A stretch of 64,000 nt of DNA from Acanthopleura granulata (GCA_016165875.1 JABBOT010000001.1:47098625-47162624), one strand, 5' to 3'. Counted from the stretch's first letter, positions 35,640 through 46,349 are shown. Made by a program: numbers and translations. The notes: generated by a model not told the origin, from the letters alone.

Positions 35640-36490
35640 GAGAGCATCACTTAAGTAAATTACAGAAGGTGTCGATGTACATTTAACCAGTTATGCATAT
35701 TCACTGTTTAAACGCATATTTTTCTCATAAAAACATAACCAAGTTATAGCAAATAAGAACGGATACGTTTAACGGCATGTTATCATTGCCATGCAGAGTG
35801 AGATCACTCTGAACTAATGAGTTAAACTGTGTTTATGTTTGACTGCCATGTTCTTCCTTCGTTGCAAATCATGAACGTCAGTGCTGCTGTTCGTGAAAAT
35901 GCGTGTAACATGTAACAGTATGGGAAGGTATCTTGTGGATACAATCGCATGTAAATATTATTTTCAAAAGTAAATGTCAATAAGATAGAGACTTGACTTT
36001 ATTACTTTTTAGTAACATGTTGAACATATTTGATCGTGTCTTTATGACAAATAATATTTTAAAGTGCATAACAGGTTTATGCTGTACAAAAGCTCACCTG
36101 TAGTTGTACATGTATGATCACTGCTCATTTTGACCAAATAAAACACTCATATAGCAAATAAAAGAGTCAGGTTTTAATTACATCTACAGTTCATAGTCCA
36201 ATATAGCTAATATCAGATTCTTTTTAAACACAAAGCTATCAACAGCATTGTACAGCTTTGCTGGGAACTGGTCAAGCTGTTCCCATAAGTGTAGACCATT
36301 GGAGGAGAGAGACATGTACAGAACCATTATACACAATTCTCTTCTTGAAATAAATCTGCACTCTGTGGAGCTCACTGTCCATTTCCGGATCTTTTGGGTG
36401 TCTCACTATTCAACAGTTTCGTATAGAAATTAGCACTCCGCTGCCCTTTTGTTTGAACCTGTTGACAGTGGGTGAAGTGTGGCGGTCTTT
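35640..36490. other. Intergenic sequence without a recognised gene
   Basis: AT-rich; no supported coding region, RNA gene or named repeat. Confidence 0.45.
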
Positions 36491-36496
36491 GCGAAA

Positions 36497-37125
36497 CACA
36501 TTGTAAATGTCATGCAGGATTTCACTGTCCAAATTATTTTCATTTCACTAAGATTCGATGATAGTTATGAAATTATATTCAGGTTCTTCAAAATGTTGAT
36601 TGAAAGTTTGTAACTTGATATACTTTCTGTGTTTTGAGAGAAGAGTTTATTGGAGGAACCAGAGCACAACTCAATGTCTCCACTCAAAATAAGTAGAACC
36701 AGAGCCAGGAGCCCAGCCTCCCCTCCCCTGTCTTGAAAACAGTATATCTCCAGTATGAACACTGACATGTAAATACCACCTGGACGAATGACTTTAAATG
36801 GCGATTTGCGTCAGTACTCCTATTTAGGCCACATGTGGGAAGGTCTGCCAGCAACCTGTGGATAGTCGTGGGTTTCCCCTGGGCTCTGCCCGGTTTCCTT
36901 CCACCATAATGCTGGTCACCATCGTATAAGTGAAATATTCTATAGTATTGCGTAAAACACCAATCAAACAAATAAATAAATCCTATTTTGGTATAGGCTC
37001 TTCGCTAAGGTGGCTTGAAATCAAGAAAGAACTGAAAATATGTAGACACCCAAACACAGCCAGCCGACCATGTCACTGCCATCTTGTTATTTTGGAAGTG
37101 TGCCACAAAGTGACAGCAGCAGGCC
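36497..37125 (+). repeat. Diverged duplicated block, copy 1 (with SINE at 36826-36980)
   Basis: The flanks of this SINE match the flanks of the SINE at 40385: upstream 'caggatttcactgtccaaat', downstream 'cttgaaatcaa', 'acagccagccgacc' and 'gaagtgtgccacaaagtgac'. The block carries about 260 bp of extra sequence between upstream flank and SINE. Confidence 0.65.
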
Positions 37126-37129
37126 ACAC

Positions 37130-38880
37130 ACCACTATTAATTTCCCATTTACTTACATGTTAACGTTTGGTCTCATAGCATTGTTCCTTAATCTGCAACC
37201 CCTAAACCCTATGGACCTCACAGTCCTTGTTCCCTGAGAAAACTCCAGTCAAATTCCTGAGAGGGCATGACCGATGAAATTTTTCACAAATTTGACAAAC
37301 AGCTGACAGGGGTCAATCCCACCCATATGACACATCAGTGAGCCCTGATTTATCACTACTTTTGCCTTTAGTGCATCCGCCTCCATTGCCTGAAAAACAC
37401 ACAAATTTATACCTGGAATGAAACTTTGAAGCCTGTCCTACAAATTGATACCACCCATCAAGCAGAAAAATTGAAAAAGGGCAGCCCAGGGAAGCAAAAA
37501 AAAATATCTTTAAAATAGAAAGGGGCTAGCTTCCTCCCTCCCGACCCAGATACATTAATTGTGGTGTGTGGCCTAACAGGACCCCTTATGTTGTCTGATT
37601 TTAAAATCCTTTCGTCACAAATTACCTTAACATGTTTCAAACACAGCTGACAAATGACACACAAATCCTACCAAAGACAGAGTCAGTGTGAAATTTCCCA
37701 GGGGTACCCTCATCCTTCTTACCTTCCATTTTAAGACTTACAATTTCCTTTACAAATTCAGAACAAGAACACCTTCATAACTTGAGAACCAGTGAAGATA
37801 TCTTCATTCTGTAAAAAGTTCCTTCAACAGCTCACTGTAACCTACAAGAACAAACAAAACTAATGCATAAATAGCATTTATAAGTCACTGTTTATACAAT
37901 GTTATCCCAAAACACATACCTTTAACGACATTTCCACTTTCAGCTATGATTTTCAAAAGAATCTAACCTAGAATGGTCACACAGTTAGTGAAACAGGGAA
38001 GGCAGTTCTGAGGACTGCTATGGGCTGAAAAATGTAAATAAAATATGGAAAAGTCCACATGGTAGACACCAATTCTTCTCTATGTGCAGAAATGCAAATC
38101 TATTGGTATCAACAAATCTGTACATTGCCTGTTTCTGTCCACTCAGTAATGGCGACATATAGCCTACAAATTAAGAAAGCAACAAAAGCCATGTTCACAC
38201 TCAAGTATACACCCCAAAAGTGATCACGTGACAATTTGCAGCCACAGGGGCATGCTCAGTTACCCGGCCTCCCCAACCACTCACCCTAACGTCAATAAGC
38301 TGGCCACCCTGTCACAGGCAATCGCCAATCAGGAAAGTGCCCTTCAACCCATCACTAATCATAGGATTAAGAGAATAGCAATTAATGTTGGAGTGCAATG
38401 TTCAAGAGATTGTGTACAGGCTATAAAATTTGGAAGAAAAGTTCATGCGAGCACATAAGTTTCAGAATGTCAGGCTAAACACATTAATAAGAGGGGGCAG
38501 ATTTCAAAACTGGGAATAAATGTACCATGGCCATCAGTTAAAAACCCACTGTCACACGTCCGTTAAGAGCTTGTGAAAGTTCAATCAAAAATATGGAGTT
38601 GGAAACATGCAATGAAGTAATCACAATTACTGCTGAGAACATGGAAGCGTTAATAGTTAATAGTGCGTAGCCTCACGCTACTGACAGGTCTTTAAGGCCT
38701 GCAGCTAAAACATTGCTGAAAACTTCGGCAGTAGTAAGGATGATGGTGACGTCAATTCATTGAAAAACTTCCTTTTCTCCATGAACATCGGAAAAGTGGG
38801 TCAGCAACGAACAATAGCTCAACCTATTCTTTACAAATCCCAAAACTTCTTTCAACACACAAAATCATGACATCGTCAAA
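37130..38880. other. Intergenic sequence without a recognised gene
   Basis: Only short unsupported ORFs. No named repeat was recognised. Confidence 0.45.
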
Positions 38881-38888
38881 GTATATAT

Positions 38889-39031
38889 AATAAATAGAAT
38901 ATTGCACAGTGAAGGCTGAATACCATAAATATTGTACTCATGAGAGTTGGAAATCATAACCCATCTTTTCCACTTCTCACTCGAACAATATTTATGGTAT
39001 TCAACCTTAACTGTGCAATATAATTTATTTA
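38889..39031. repeat. Near-palindromic foldback element of about 143 bp
   Basis: Left arm 38889-38934 (attgcacagtgaaggctgaa, taccataaatattgt) is complementary to right arm 38985-39031 with few mismatches. The inner ~50 bases are also partly self-complementary (gagagttggaaa against ttttccacttctc). It looks like a MITE or foldback element. Confidence 0.75.
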
Positions 39032-39039
39032 CCGATGGA

Positions 39040-40320
39040 AGCCATTTTGTTTGTTGGAGATGAAGCCTTACGCTGGTCCCCCAAAATGGACGCTTACTTC
39101 ATAAAGGTGATTTTCCAATAACAGGAGTTAACAAAGACTAACAATAAACAAAGTTACTAATTTACTACTTTGATATTGTACAGTTTTATGATTGTTTGAT
39201 TATGAGAAATGTTGTGTTAACGGCAAAGCACTTATTGTGGTCGAGGATATTCAGCTCAGCCACCAGATGGCGCCTTCAGTTCGGCGCGTAATTCAACTGT
39301 ATAAAAGCTGTTGCAAGACGGATTCTCGTCACTTGGTACACGACAACGTCAGCAAATCAGATAAGGAACAATGCTACACTGCTTAAGGTTAAGAACGTGG
39401 CAATCACAGACGACTGACTGTCTGCATTAGTAAATGCCTATCCGAAGCTACGGGTTCATTGGCGACAGTACAATTTAATTCCTCCAGGTTTACCCCTTTG
39501 TTATATGAATCGCCACATAATTTACCCTATAAATTATTTACGGGTTGAACAAATAAGGGGAAGTACAGTAAATAGTCAATCGTATATGAAACCAGATATG
39601 CCGTACAATCATCCATCTGAATAACTAAAAAACCGAGGAATATATTGCCATGAAATCATGCTCAGAATCTGTATATACGATACGGAGGACTGAACGTATA
39701 CCCGTTATTTAATACCGGGGTGCCGCATTGTTTACCACTAATGAAATGTCGAGGTAATTTCACCTCTGGAATAAACGGGGCCGAAAAGCAGAGGAACATA
39801 GCTGATGTATAGTGAATCTGCATTTATCAGGTTACCACATATCTGAACTAGCTGGCTTTACACAAGTAACATGTTGGACCACGTACAACAAGTGTTACCG
39901 TATAGATACTAAGCCTGTGTACGTCATATAGGCATACCTAAGCGGGTTTACTTATATTTGGTGTTTGTTTCAAAATAAAAATAATTCGAGTATCACTTAT
40001 CCTCAACCCTGCTTGTTTGTCATTCTATGCATGTTTTGCTTTCACTACCGCACGGATCTATACACTATGTGGTACGAACCTTGTCGGTGGATTATCGTAC
40101 ACTTGTGGTATTAAGTACTAAGGATACCTTCATTTCAGGATTACTACGAAGCTTTTCTCCCTTGTGATACAGTCTGAAATATTGAATATTTCATAGTTTC
40201 TGGTATGTACAAAAATACCACTGGTGTCAGAACTGAATTATACAACATTTGACGATTTTTCATAATCGCCATCCTGACCAATCAGTCATCCACTGAAACA
40301 TATATTTGGAATATCGGTTG
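39040..40320. other. Intergenic sequence without a recognised gene
   Basis: No supported ORF or named repeat. Confidence 0.45.
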
Positions 40321-40324
40321 ACCG

Positions 40325-40700
40325 TAACAATGTACTTGTCATTCAGGATTTCATTTTCTAGATTATTTTCCTTTCAGCAAGATTCGGGAAGGTCTACCAC
40401 CAACCTGCGGGTGGCCGTGGGTTTCCCCTGGGGTCTGCCCTTTTTCCTTCCATCATAATGCTGGGCGCCGTCGTATAAGTGAAATATTCTTGAGTATTGC
40501 GTTAAACATCAATCAAACAAACAAATAAATCCCACTGAGGGATAGGCTCCTCACTGACTCGTCCAAGGGGGGGGGGGGGCTTGAAATCAATTAATAGCTG
40601 AAAATATATAAAGACACACAGCCACAGCCAGCCGACCGTGTCGCCACCATCTTGCTGTTTTTGAAGTGTGCCACAAAGTGACAGCATCACGGCACAAGAG
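40325..40700 (+). repeat. Diverged duplicated block, copy 2 (with SINE at 40385-40530)
   Basis: Counterpart of 36497-37125. The upstream match runs to 'agcaagattc', then the SINE follows directly. Downstream are a G13-14 run at about 40567 and the shared 'agccagccgacc' and 'gaagtgtgccacaaagtgac' phrases. Confidence 0.65.
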
Positions 40701-40704
40701 GGTC

Positions 40705-41945
40705 ACCATTGTGTGGCTACCACAAATCTCGAAACTCCGTAGGCATTTCTTAGCCATTCAAAAAGCCGTAAAGAACATAGAGTGAATGAACTATGACTAT
40801 ATTTCATCACACAGGTGTTGACCCAGATGCCTTGCATTGCAACTGGGTGCAAAGTAATTAAAGCTGAATTAAAGTTAAGTAATTAAAACGCCACGTATCC
40901 ACGGACCTACTTATAGCCGACATGCTATAGCTGAGCCTAATGTAACTGTTATATTAGTCCCAGGTTTTAGATATACAGGAAAATCAAGAAAACTTGTCTT
41001 CTCCTGAACTGCTAGAGTTATCCGATTGCAATGAAAATCGATATGCTTGTGCACATCTAATAGGGCTATAAAGTTTGAAAACTTCATTCGTATCCGTTGA
41101 AAACCATACAAGCTCGCTAATTATGGTCAATTACATCACGTAATCATGTGGTTTTGAATTTTGAAAGAAAACTTACACAGGTACATATATGCAGTTTGGC
41201 GTGTTGAAGACGAGTTTGGGTTTTTGTCTCTGATATATAGTTTTCCTGTAACTAAACTGGAATTAAAATTGTAATGGGCGGGTGTTTCTAATGTTTGAAG
41301 GTCACGTCAATGAAAATTGTTACAGCTCTAATGCTGAATATCAACCAGTCTAAAAGACTCTAGGCGTACATAAGTGTCAAAATTGTTGAGTTATACTGCT
41401 GAATGCAAGACTTGCAGCGCTTCAAAAATTTCGAAAATGTATATTTACTATATTGATTTTGGGGAGTTTTACACCTACTTACTTTATACATGTACATTGG
41501 TGGTTGGCAAGGATTTACGCCTTGTACTGAACTCGTGCATTCCTAAACAGATTTAAATCTACAGGATTGTTTACCTCAATATGATAATTAGTGCATTAAG
41601 GGGAGGAGGTGTTAAGTTAAAGGCGAATGTGTTAGTCCGAAGGCATTATCCAGCACCCCAGCTTGAGGCATATTGTACGCGTTGCACCATATACTTTCAG
41701 TGCAATCGGGGACAGATCAGCCAAACGGAATAAACGCATAATTTTCTCTTATATGTACAAGACACATGTTCGAAACAAAAATAATGAATATCTTCATATG
41801 TATACTATAGAGAGGGCTGTGGAGTGCATTCTATTACGGATGCCTACCCATATGGAACCTCATCAAAGAGGTAAGCTTGCAATAAAAGTAAACTTTTACC
41901 ACAGAAAAATATTTAAATCAGCACTGGAAAGGTTTCCACACCCCA
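40705..41945. other. Left flank of the Polinton without a recognised gene
   Basis: AT-rich host DNA with no supported ORF, up to the start of the terminal inverted repeat. Confidence 0.5.
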
Positions 41946-41950
41946 CTTAT

Positions 41951-42160
41951 GGTACCGGAGGTAACCTGGGGCACCGTGGTGACCTCACATGACGTCATAT
42001 GACGTCATATGTTTTGATAAGGTGGGGTGTGCTTTTTTCCTATCACGTGGTATGGGCGTGATCAGGTGCATCAGGGGGTTACCTTTATGACGTCATAAAT
42101 TTTGGTAAGGTGGAAGGTGTTATTTGTTTGGTTTTTTTTCCTATCATGCGGTATGCACGA
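41951..42160 (+). repeat. Left terminal inverted repeat, internally duplicated
   Basis: Begins 'ggtaccggaggtaacc' and holds two direct copies of a module: tgacgtcata, then ttttggtaaggtgg, then a T-run, then cctatca.g.ggtatg (about 41990-42056 and 42088-42155). The module is complementary to 62960-63047. Confidence 0.8.
41990..42095 (+). promoter_or_regulatory. Three ATF/CREB-type sites in left TIR
   Basis: TGACGTCA occurs exactly at 41990-41997, 42000-42007 and 42088-42095, and once more in the right TIR at 63011-63018. The octamer is the consensus for ATF/CREB proteins. The clustering at both ends suggests a role in early transcription or replication start; that role is inferred. Confidence 0.6.
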
Positions 42161-42171
42161 AAGGTAAAAGG

Positions 42172-42179
42172 TATAAAAA
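42172..42179 (+). promoter_or_regulatory. TATA box of the polymerase gene
   Basis: TATAAAAA lies 79 nt upstream of the ATG at 42251, inside the TIR-proximal region. No other good TATA is nearer. Confidence 0.6.
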
Positions 42180-42250
42180 GTGGGGGTGGTTGTCATTTTT
42201 CACTGTGTTAGGCAGTGTATAAGCACGTAACTGGAGGAGGTTGTTAAATA

Positions 42251-42454
42251 ATGGGATTTACCTGTTATTTGTGTTCGCGTGCTTTTAAGGCACGTAAAAC
42301 GCTAAATCGTCACAAGCGGGAAGTTCATGGATCTGGGAGCTGTACGTATAGTTGTAAGGATTGTGCTAAGCAGTTTACCCGTATGTCAAACCTGAAACGC
42401 CATTATCATCGGACTGGATATGGAGAGGAAAGTTACATGGATGGAGAAAGAATG
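42251..42454 (+). CDS. POLB: Polymerase gene exon 1: two C2H2 zinc fingers
   Basis: Starting at ATG 42251, 68 codons encode two C2H2 fingers ([20 protein letters not shown] with H..H, and [20 protein letters not shown]). The frame reaches a strong donor (atg|gtgagt) and then a long (ta)n. The acceptor 'tttgttatgcag' at 46532 restores the same phase and leads straight into polymerase sequence, so I treat this as the 5' exon. Zinc fingers before PolB occur in some invertebrate Polintons. Confidence 0.7.
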
Positions 42455-42458
42455 GTGA

Positions 42459-42576
<118 letters not shown>

Positions 42577-42759
42577 TATACTGTTGTGAGTATACATTTT
42601 CAGAGCATAGTGTGTCGTATTTATATTTATATATATGATAAGTTAAGGGGTAGTGAATGTTAAGGGCTAATCTTTGTTTGATTATGTGACATCACGGTGT
42701 GTGATGTCACGACAAATCACAGACATATAAATAACAAAGAAACACAATACATAACATAG

Positions 42760-43230
42760 AGTACATGAAGAAACAAACAAGCATTTATCCATCGGTGTAG
42801 AGGTTTTCAGGGGGTAGTCGGTGTTGAGGGGCGTGGGACAATCTACGAAGCTTATGAACATTAACAATTAAAATAATGTAAATGTACATAGGCTTTGTAA
42901 AGTGTACCAAGCATATACCCATTGGTCCATTGGCGTAGATTTTCCAGGTAGGTGATGTTGAGGGAATTGGACAATATACTCTTTCGCACTACATTGATAG
43001 TTGTAATTATAATGTCAATGTACCGAGTGAGAGTTTAGTGTACCTCCCATATAGCCACTGCTCCGTCCGTGTAGGTTTTTCTGGTAGGTGGAGTTGGGCG
43101 TTGCATACTAACTACATCTGTGACCATGCACAGTTATAAATAGACAATGTAGAAAGCCACGGATGTAGTATAGTGTACTTCGAGGTTGTGCTTGATCCAT
43201 TTCTGGAGTGTTGACATGGTCCATCGTGCG
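42760..43230 (+). repeat. Degenerate tandem array, about 130-bp unit
   Basis: Three units each carry, in order, 'agtgtac(c/t)', 'catata.cca', a 'ccgtgtaggttttc.gg'-like phrase, 'taggtg..gttgaggg' and 'acaat.tac'. Divergence between units is high. It lies in the long polymerase-gene intron. Confidence 0.55.
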
Positions 43231-43489
43231 CTAGATGACCATCGGGTGCTCACAAATTATACTACTCTGTGAACATCAGACGTCACCTAGTGTACAATAA
43301 ACTGGGGTTGGCGACGTCAGGCGTAGACAAAATAGATAAATCACAAAAAATAACCAACAAATAAATAAATAAATAAAATAACCCCAAAATAGCCAAAACA
43401 TCCACAAACATGCCAAAAAAAACCCCCATCCAAAAACATGCAAAACCCATAATGCTCATATTTCGGAAAGTCCTTTCGACAGGGTGGGT

Positions 43490-43505
43490 GGCTCTGAAAA
43501 GAGCC
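43490..43505 (-). terminator. Histone-type mRNA 3' stem-loop, unit L1 (exact consensus)
   Basis: On the minus strand the sequence is GGCTCTTTTCAGAGCC, a perfect match to the metazoan replication-dependent histone stem-loop (6-bp stem, TTTC loop). It is preceded by CCAAA and followed by ACCCACC. Some 9 nt further on is GAAAGGACTTTC in the place of the histone downstream element. Such signals direct SLBP/U7 snRNP cleavage without poly(A) in histone mRNAs. Confidence 0.85.
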
Positions 43506-43683
43506 TTTGGATGTAAGGGACAAGAGGAGGTGGTAGGATGAGGAAGGAAATCCGCGGTAGACACATCTTGTCACTGATTATCACCGATGGTCAAGAGAAG
43601 AAGAGGGAGGAAAAGCGGCGGGATAGACATCTTTCCTAGGATCCATACACAGGAGGTTTCCAATGACTTGGTGAGGCTAAAAG

Positions 43684-43830
43684 CTACACAGGAGGTTTCA
43701 AAAGGTACGGCATGTACATTCCAGCGAGGCCTGCCACCTTGTACGAGAAGTGCTTGGCAAACTGCATGAAGAACAAGGCCTTGCCACGATTCGTGAAGAA
43801 TAAAAGGCCCCTCACCCAGCCAGCAGCCAT
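43684..43830 (-). CDS. Small ORF of 48 residues, unknown
   Basis: ATG at 43830 to TAG at 43684, between the L1 gene and its stem-loop. The product begins MAAGWVRGLLFF and has a hydrophobic, aromatic-rich character with a basic centre and PPV end. It could be a second product of the L1 transcript or a chance frame. I do not recognise it. Confidence 0.3.
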   Translation of the reverse strand: MAAGWVRGLLFFTNRGKALFFMQFAKHFSYKVAGLAGMYMPYLLKPPV

Positions 43831-43851
43831 AGATACGCCTGGTTATGAAAC

Positions 43852-44283
43852 TTAATTGTTGTTGTTGTTGTTGTCGTTGTTGGGTGGTTCTTCCAAAAGT
43901 CTATATTCCGCTTGCGCACGTAAAAGTCTCACATGATTCCTTTCCATTATGTACTCCACTCCGCTCACCTCCGCTGCGTATAACTCGATCAGTCTTCTAA
44001 ACTCTACTCCAGGCCCCGCCAATACTTGTCGCTCCAAGGCTTCCATGTATTTTAAGTAGGAGGTTTCATACTTCTTGTAAAAGTATTCCAGTCGTTTCTT
44101 CATGAGGAAGCGCCATAGCGGTAGTCCATCCGTTTCGGGGTCCCCTGTACGTACCACTATGCTGGGGCAATCTCGTAATCGAATAATCATCTCCGTGAGT
44201 GAATCTATAATCTTCCTCTCTCTCGCTTTTTGTCGTGAAATCAGCTCCCGCAGAAATGCAGTAGACTGTGCGTCTGTCACCAA
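43852..44283 (-). CDS. Polinton arm gene L1: 143-residue helical protein
   Basis: An intact ORF from ATG 44283. The product is rich in Glu, Arg, Leu and Tyr and should be mostly helical. It contains RLEYFYKKYETSYLKY and ERQVLAGPG, which resemble KARYKEL...KQVLAG of gene L2. It ends in a poly-Asn run encoded by a (gtt)n repeat. Upstream on the minus strand, 'gctatatagcctgtatatag' may supply a TATA. Downstream there is an exact histone-type stem-loop, though at 346 nt it is farther than in the other units. The function is unknown; the gene sits inside the polymerase intron on the opposite strand. Confidence 0.65.
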   Translation of the reverse strand: MVTDAQSTAFLRELISRQKARERKIIDSLTEMIIRLRDCPSIVVRTGDPETDGLPLWRFLMKKRLEYFYKKYETSYLKYMEALERQVLAGPGVEFRRLIELYAAEVSGVEYIMERNHVRLLRAQAEYRLLEEPPNNDNNNNNN

Positions 44284-44309
44284 TGCTAGCTATATACAGG
44301 CTATATAGC

Positions 44310-45261
44310 AGCAGCGCGGATCTAAACGAAAGCAGTGCTTTTGGAATTATCTGACAGGTGAATGGTGAAGAAAAAAAAATGCGCGCACTTGTGTACTCCA
44401 GGAGTTGTTCTTGTGAAATAAATATACCGGTGCTTGTAAACTCCAGCAGCATTAGCATGCCAAAAAAGCGCGACGGTTGGAGAGAGCAATTTCACCATTT
44501 CTGATGGGTTTATAGCGGTCACGTGGGCTTTCTGCATTTACAGGCATTGTGTTTTTACCGTGTCTCTTTTTGGGATGGAAATATAAGAATATAGCGTTAA
44601 ATATCAACTTTTATTTAGATATAATCTTAATATTTAAGTCCTTAATACACATAATTTGTCAGCGTGGGTATAAAATATGAAAGCGGTAAAGAGATAATTC
44701 GTGTCCCCAAGAGAAGCACAACAGCAGATGTACGCTCTATCGGTAGAGCTGGAGGCAGGGCAAATTATCCTGTTCTGATTGGTCGATAGTGATAGTGGGC
44801 GATGTCTGAGCAGTGCTAGGAAATTTACAATCCTTGTGTTTCACTAAAGCATAGCGGTTTCCCTTATAGTATATTAAAAACAATATTTTGCTCTCGCGGG
44901 GTCATACAGTACACGGGACTATGCCTGCATGTAGAGAGATATCGATAGCTTACTTGTATGTACAGAAACATAAAAAACAAATGCAGTGTGAAAATATCAG
45001 CGTTTAGTTTTGACATATAAATTTAATAATTAGGAAGGATATATACATGGTCGTAATATACATAATTTGTTTTTTCTAGTATGGATGCAAATGCGAGCGT
45101 TATAAGCCAATGAAAACCTGGTATAATTGGCTGTATATGCATGTATCTACATCCCTATCATAGAGATGAAACGGGGTTGAATGTGAGGGACGAGTTTTGG
45201 TTTTGTTTTACATAAAACGGATAAAATCTCAGACATTAAAGGAAACATACATAACGGATAT

Positions 45262-45299
<38 letters not shown>

Positions 45300-45330
45300 T
45301 GCTTAGATTTCGAAAGCAAACCTTTCGGGG
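44310..45330. other. AT-rich 3' flank of arm gene L2, related to right-arm flanks
   Basis: No coding region seen. Read on the minus strand it matches, in inverse, the flanks after the right-arm genes ('ccgttttatgtaaaac', 'acagc.aattata', 'gatatttcac', 'tttctgtacacac', 'gcaggcata.tcc'). A (ta)n lies at 45265-45298, right after the L2 3' module. Confidence 0.55.
45312..45326 (-). promoter_or_regulatory. GAAAG-N5-CTTTC element after L2
   Basis: Minus strand GAAAGGTTTGCTTTC, followed by 'gaaatctaagcacgatat'. Each of the six units has this type of element 10-25 nt after the stem-loop. It occupies the position of the histone downstream element and is itself a small hairpin. Confidence 0.6.
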
Positions 45331-45339
45331 AAATTGGTT

Positions 45340-45355
45340 AGCCCTTTCAAGGGCT
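45340..45355 (-). terminator. Histone-type 3' stem-loop, unit L2 (variant loop)
   Basis: Minus strand AGCCCTTGAAAGGGCT: a perfect 6-bp stem but loop TGAA rather than TTTC, flanked by CCAAC before and AACC after as in the other units. It starts 42 nt after the L2 stop codon. Confidence 0.65.
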
Positions 45356-45397
45356 GTTGGAGATGGTGGGGTAGCTTAGTTTAGCTTACCTCAGCTT

Positions 45398-45667
45398 TCA
45401 TTCTGGACCGCAGCTTGGCTCTGGCGGGTATGCCCCTCGTAGCGCACCTTCGGCTTTATGTAACTTTTCCCGCGCGTATTCCAATGCGGAGCGAAGATCT
45501 TGTATTTCTATCATTTGCCTCTCTCCGAACAACCCGGCGTCGCCCGCTAAGACTTGCTTGTGGACTCCATCCAGTTCTTTGTATCGGGCTTTCAGTCTTT
45601 CCATCCCTTTCCGCAGTGTGAAATAGAATGGTGATTCATCTTGTCTTCTCCCCTTGCTGCTTTGCAT
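45398..45667 (-). CDS. Polinton arm gene L2: 89-residue helical protein
   Basis: An intact ORF from ATG 45667 with a TATA box 50 nt upstream and a histone-type stem-loop 42 nt downstream. The product is charged and probably helical: MERLKARYKEL, HKQVLAGDAG, LRSALEYAREKLHKAEGALR. It shares the VLAG region and heptad-like pattern with L1 and the R genes. It is placed like a replication-dependent histone gene (short, intronless, stem-loop close behind) but has no histone fold that I recognise. The function is unknown. Confidence 0.7.
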   Translation of the reverse strand: MQSSKGRRQDESPFYFTLRKGMERLKARYKELDGVHKQVLAGDAGLFGERQMIEIQDLRSALEYAREKLHKAEGALRGAYPPEPSCGPE

Positions 45668-45716
45668 AATCGCTCAGATAAAATTCTACATAATGAGTAC
45701 ATGTAACTGAGTTTCC

Positions 45717-45724
45717 CTTTTATA
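45717..45724 (-). promoter_or_regulatory. TATA box of L2
   Basis: Minus strand TATAAAAG, within 'aattcatataaaagggaaac'. The upstream phrase 'actttacaagcgggc' recurs before R3 as 'ctttacaagccgcc'. Confidence 0.65.
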
Positions 45725-46050
45725 TGAATTGGCCCGCTTGTAAAGTTTGACAGCACGCCAAACACTGCGGACCGAATAGAGAGCAAAATCCCATGCATCT
45801 GATTGGCTGACAGGGACTATACCGTACCAGCAGCTGTGTATTTTCAATCCCCTGTGTTTTACTAACATAGCGATATCGTCTGTGTGAACTCCGGCACACA
45901 TATAAAACTTAATAATAGAGACATAATACAATCTGTTTATATATAATAGAGTATAATTACGATGTACACAACACAAAACATATATTATTTATTTCACACA
46001 TATAGAAGACAAATAAGTAACTGTGAAAATAATGTAGTGCTTTTCTCTTA

Positions 46051-46063
46051 GAAAGACTCTTTC
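46051..46063 (-). promoter_or_regulatory. GAAAG-N3-CTTTC element after L3
   Basis: Minus strand GAAAGAGTCTTTC preceded by 'ctgtc', the same context as after L1 (ctgtcGAAAGGACTTTC). It supports placing L3 in the same gene family arrangement. Confidence 0.55.
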
Positions 46064-46076
46064 GACAGAATAGGGC

Positions 46077-46096
46077 GACCTTTTATTTATAAGGTC
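46077..46096 (-). terminator. Stem-loop after L3, enlarged loop
   Basis: Minus strand GACCTT, an 8-nt AT loop, then AAGGTC. The position and downstream element match the other units, but the loop is twice the histone length. It may be a decayed or inserted version. Confidence 0.45.
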
Positions 46097-46163
46097 TATG
46101 GTCAGGTGGGGTTGGTTGGTTGGTTGGTTGGTCCGTTTGTTTTCGTTATGTTGTCAGAAATCA

Positions 46164-46349
46164 CTAGGTATGGGTCACACGGCGGTAGAAATCTCCAGGC
46201 GATTCATAGCTATTTCTCAGTCTCCGATGTCGGAATTTTCGCCGCATAGCTAGCTGTAAATTATTTCCCCGAGTTTTCTTCTTCCTCCGACCTCGGCATT
46301 TGTATGTATTGTATTCCCTGGATCGATTTCGTTTCTTCTTGAGAGCCAT
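46164..46349 (-). CDS. Polinton arm gene L3: 61-residue very basic protein
   Basis: The first ATG is at 46349. The product (MALKKKRNRSREY, CRGRRKKKTRG, MRRKFRHRRLRNS) is about 40% Lys/Arg, like small nucleic-acid-condensing or nucleolar proteins. It has no recognised domain. It is followed 67 nt later by a stem-loop and a GAAAG-CTTTC element. A protamine- or core-like role is a guess from composition only. Confidence 0.5.
   Translation of the reverse strand: MALKKKRNRSREYNTYKCRGRRKKKTRGNNLQLAMRRKFRHRRLRNSYESPGDFYRRVTHT

Noticed and set aside
37458..37664. Minus-strand 68-residue ORF with cysteines
   Set aside because: No supporting splice sites, motif or repeat relation; composition fits chance.
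43587..43769. Basic 60-residue + strand ORF (MVKRRRGRKSGG start) as a histone tail
   Set aside because: Apart from the basic start nothing resembles a histone, and it is on the strand opposite to the stem-loop.
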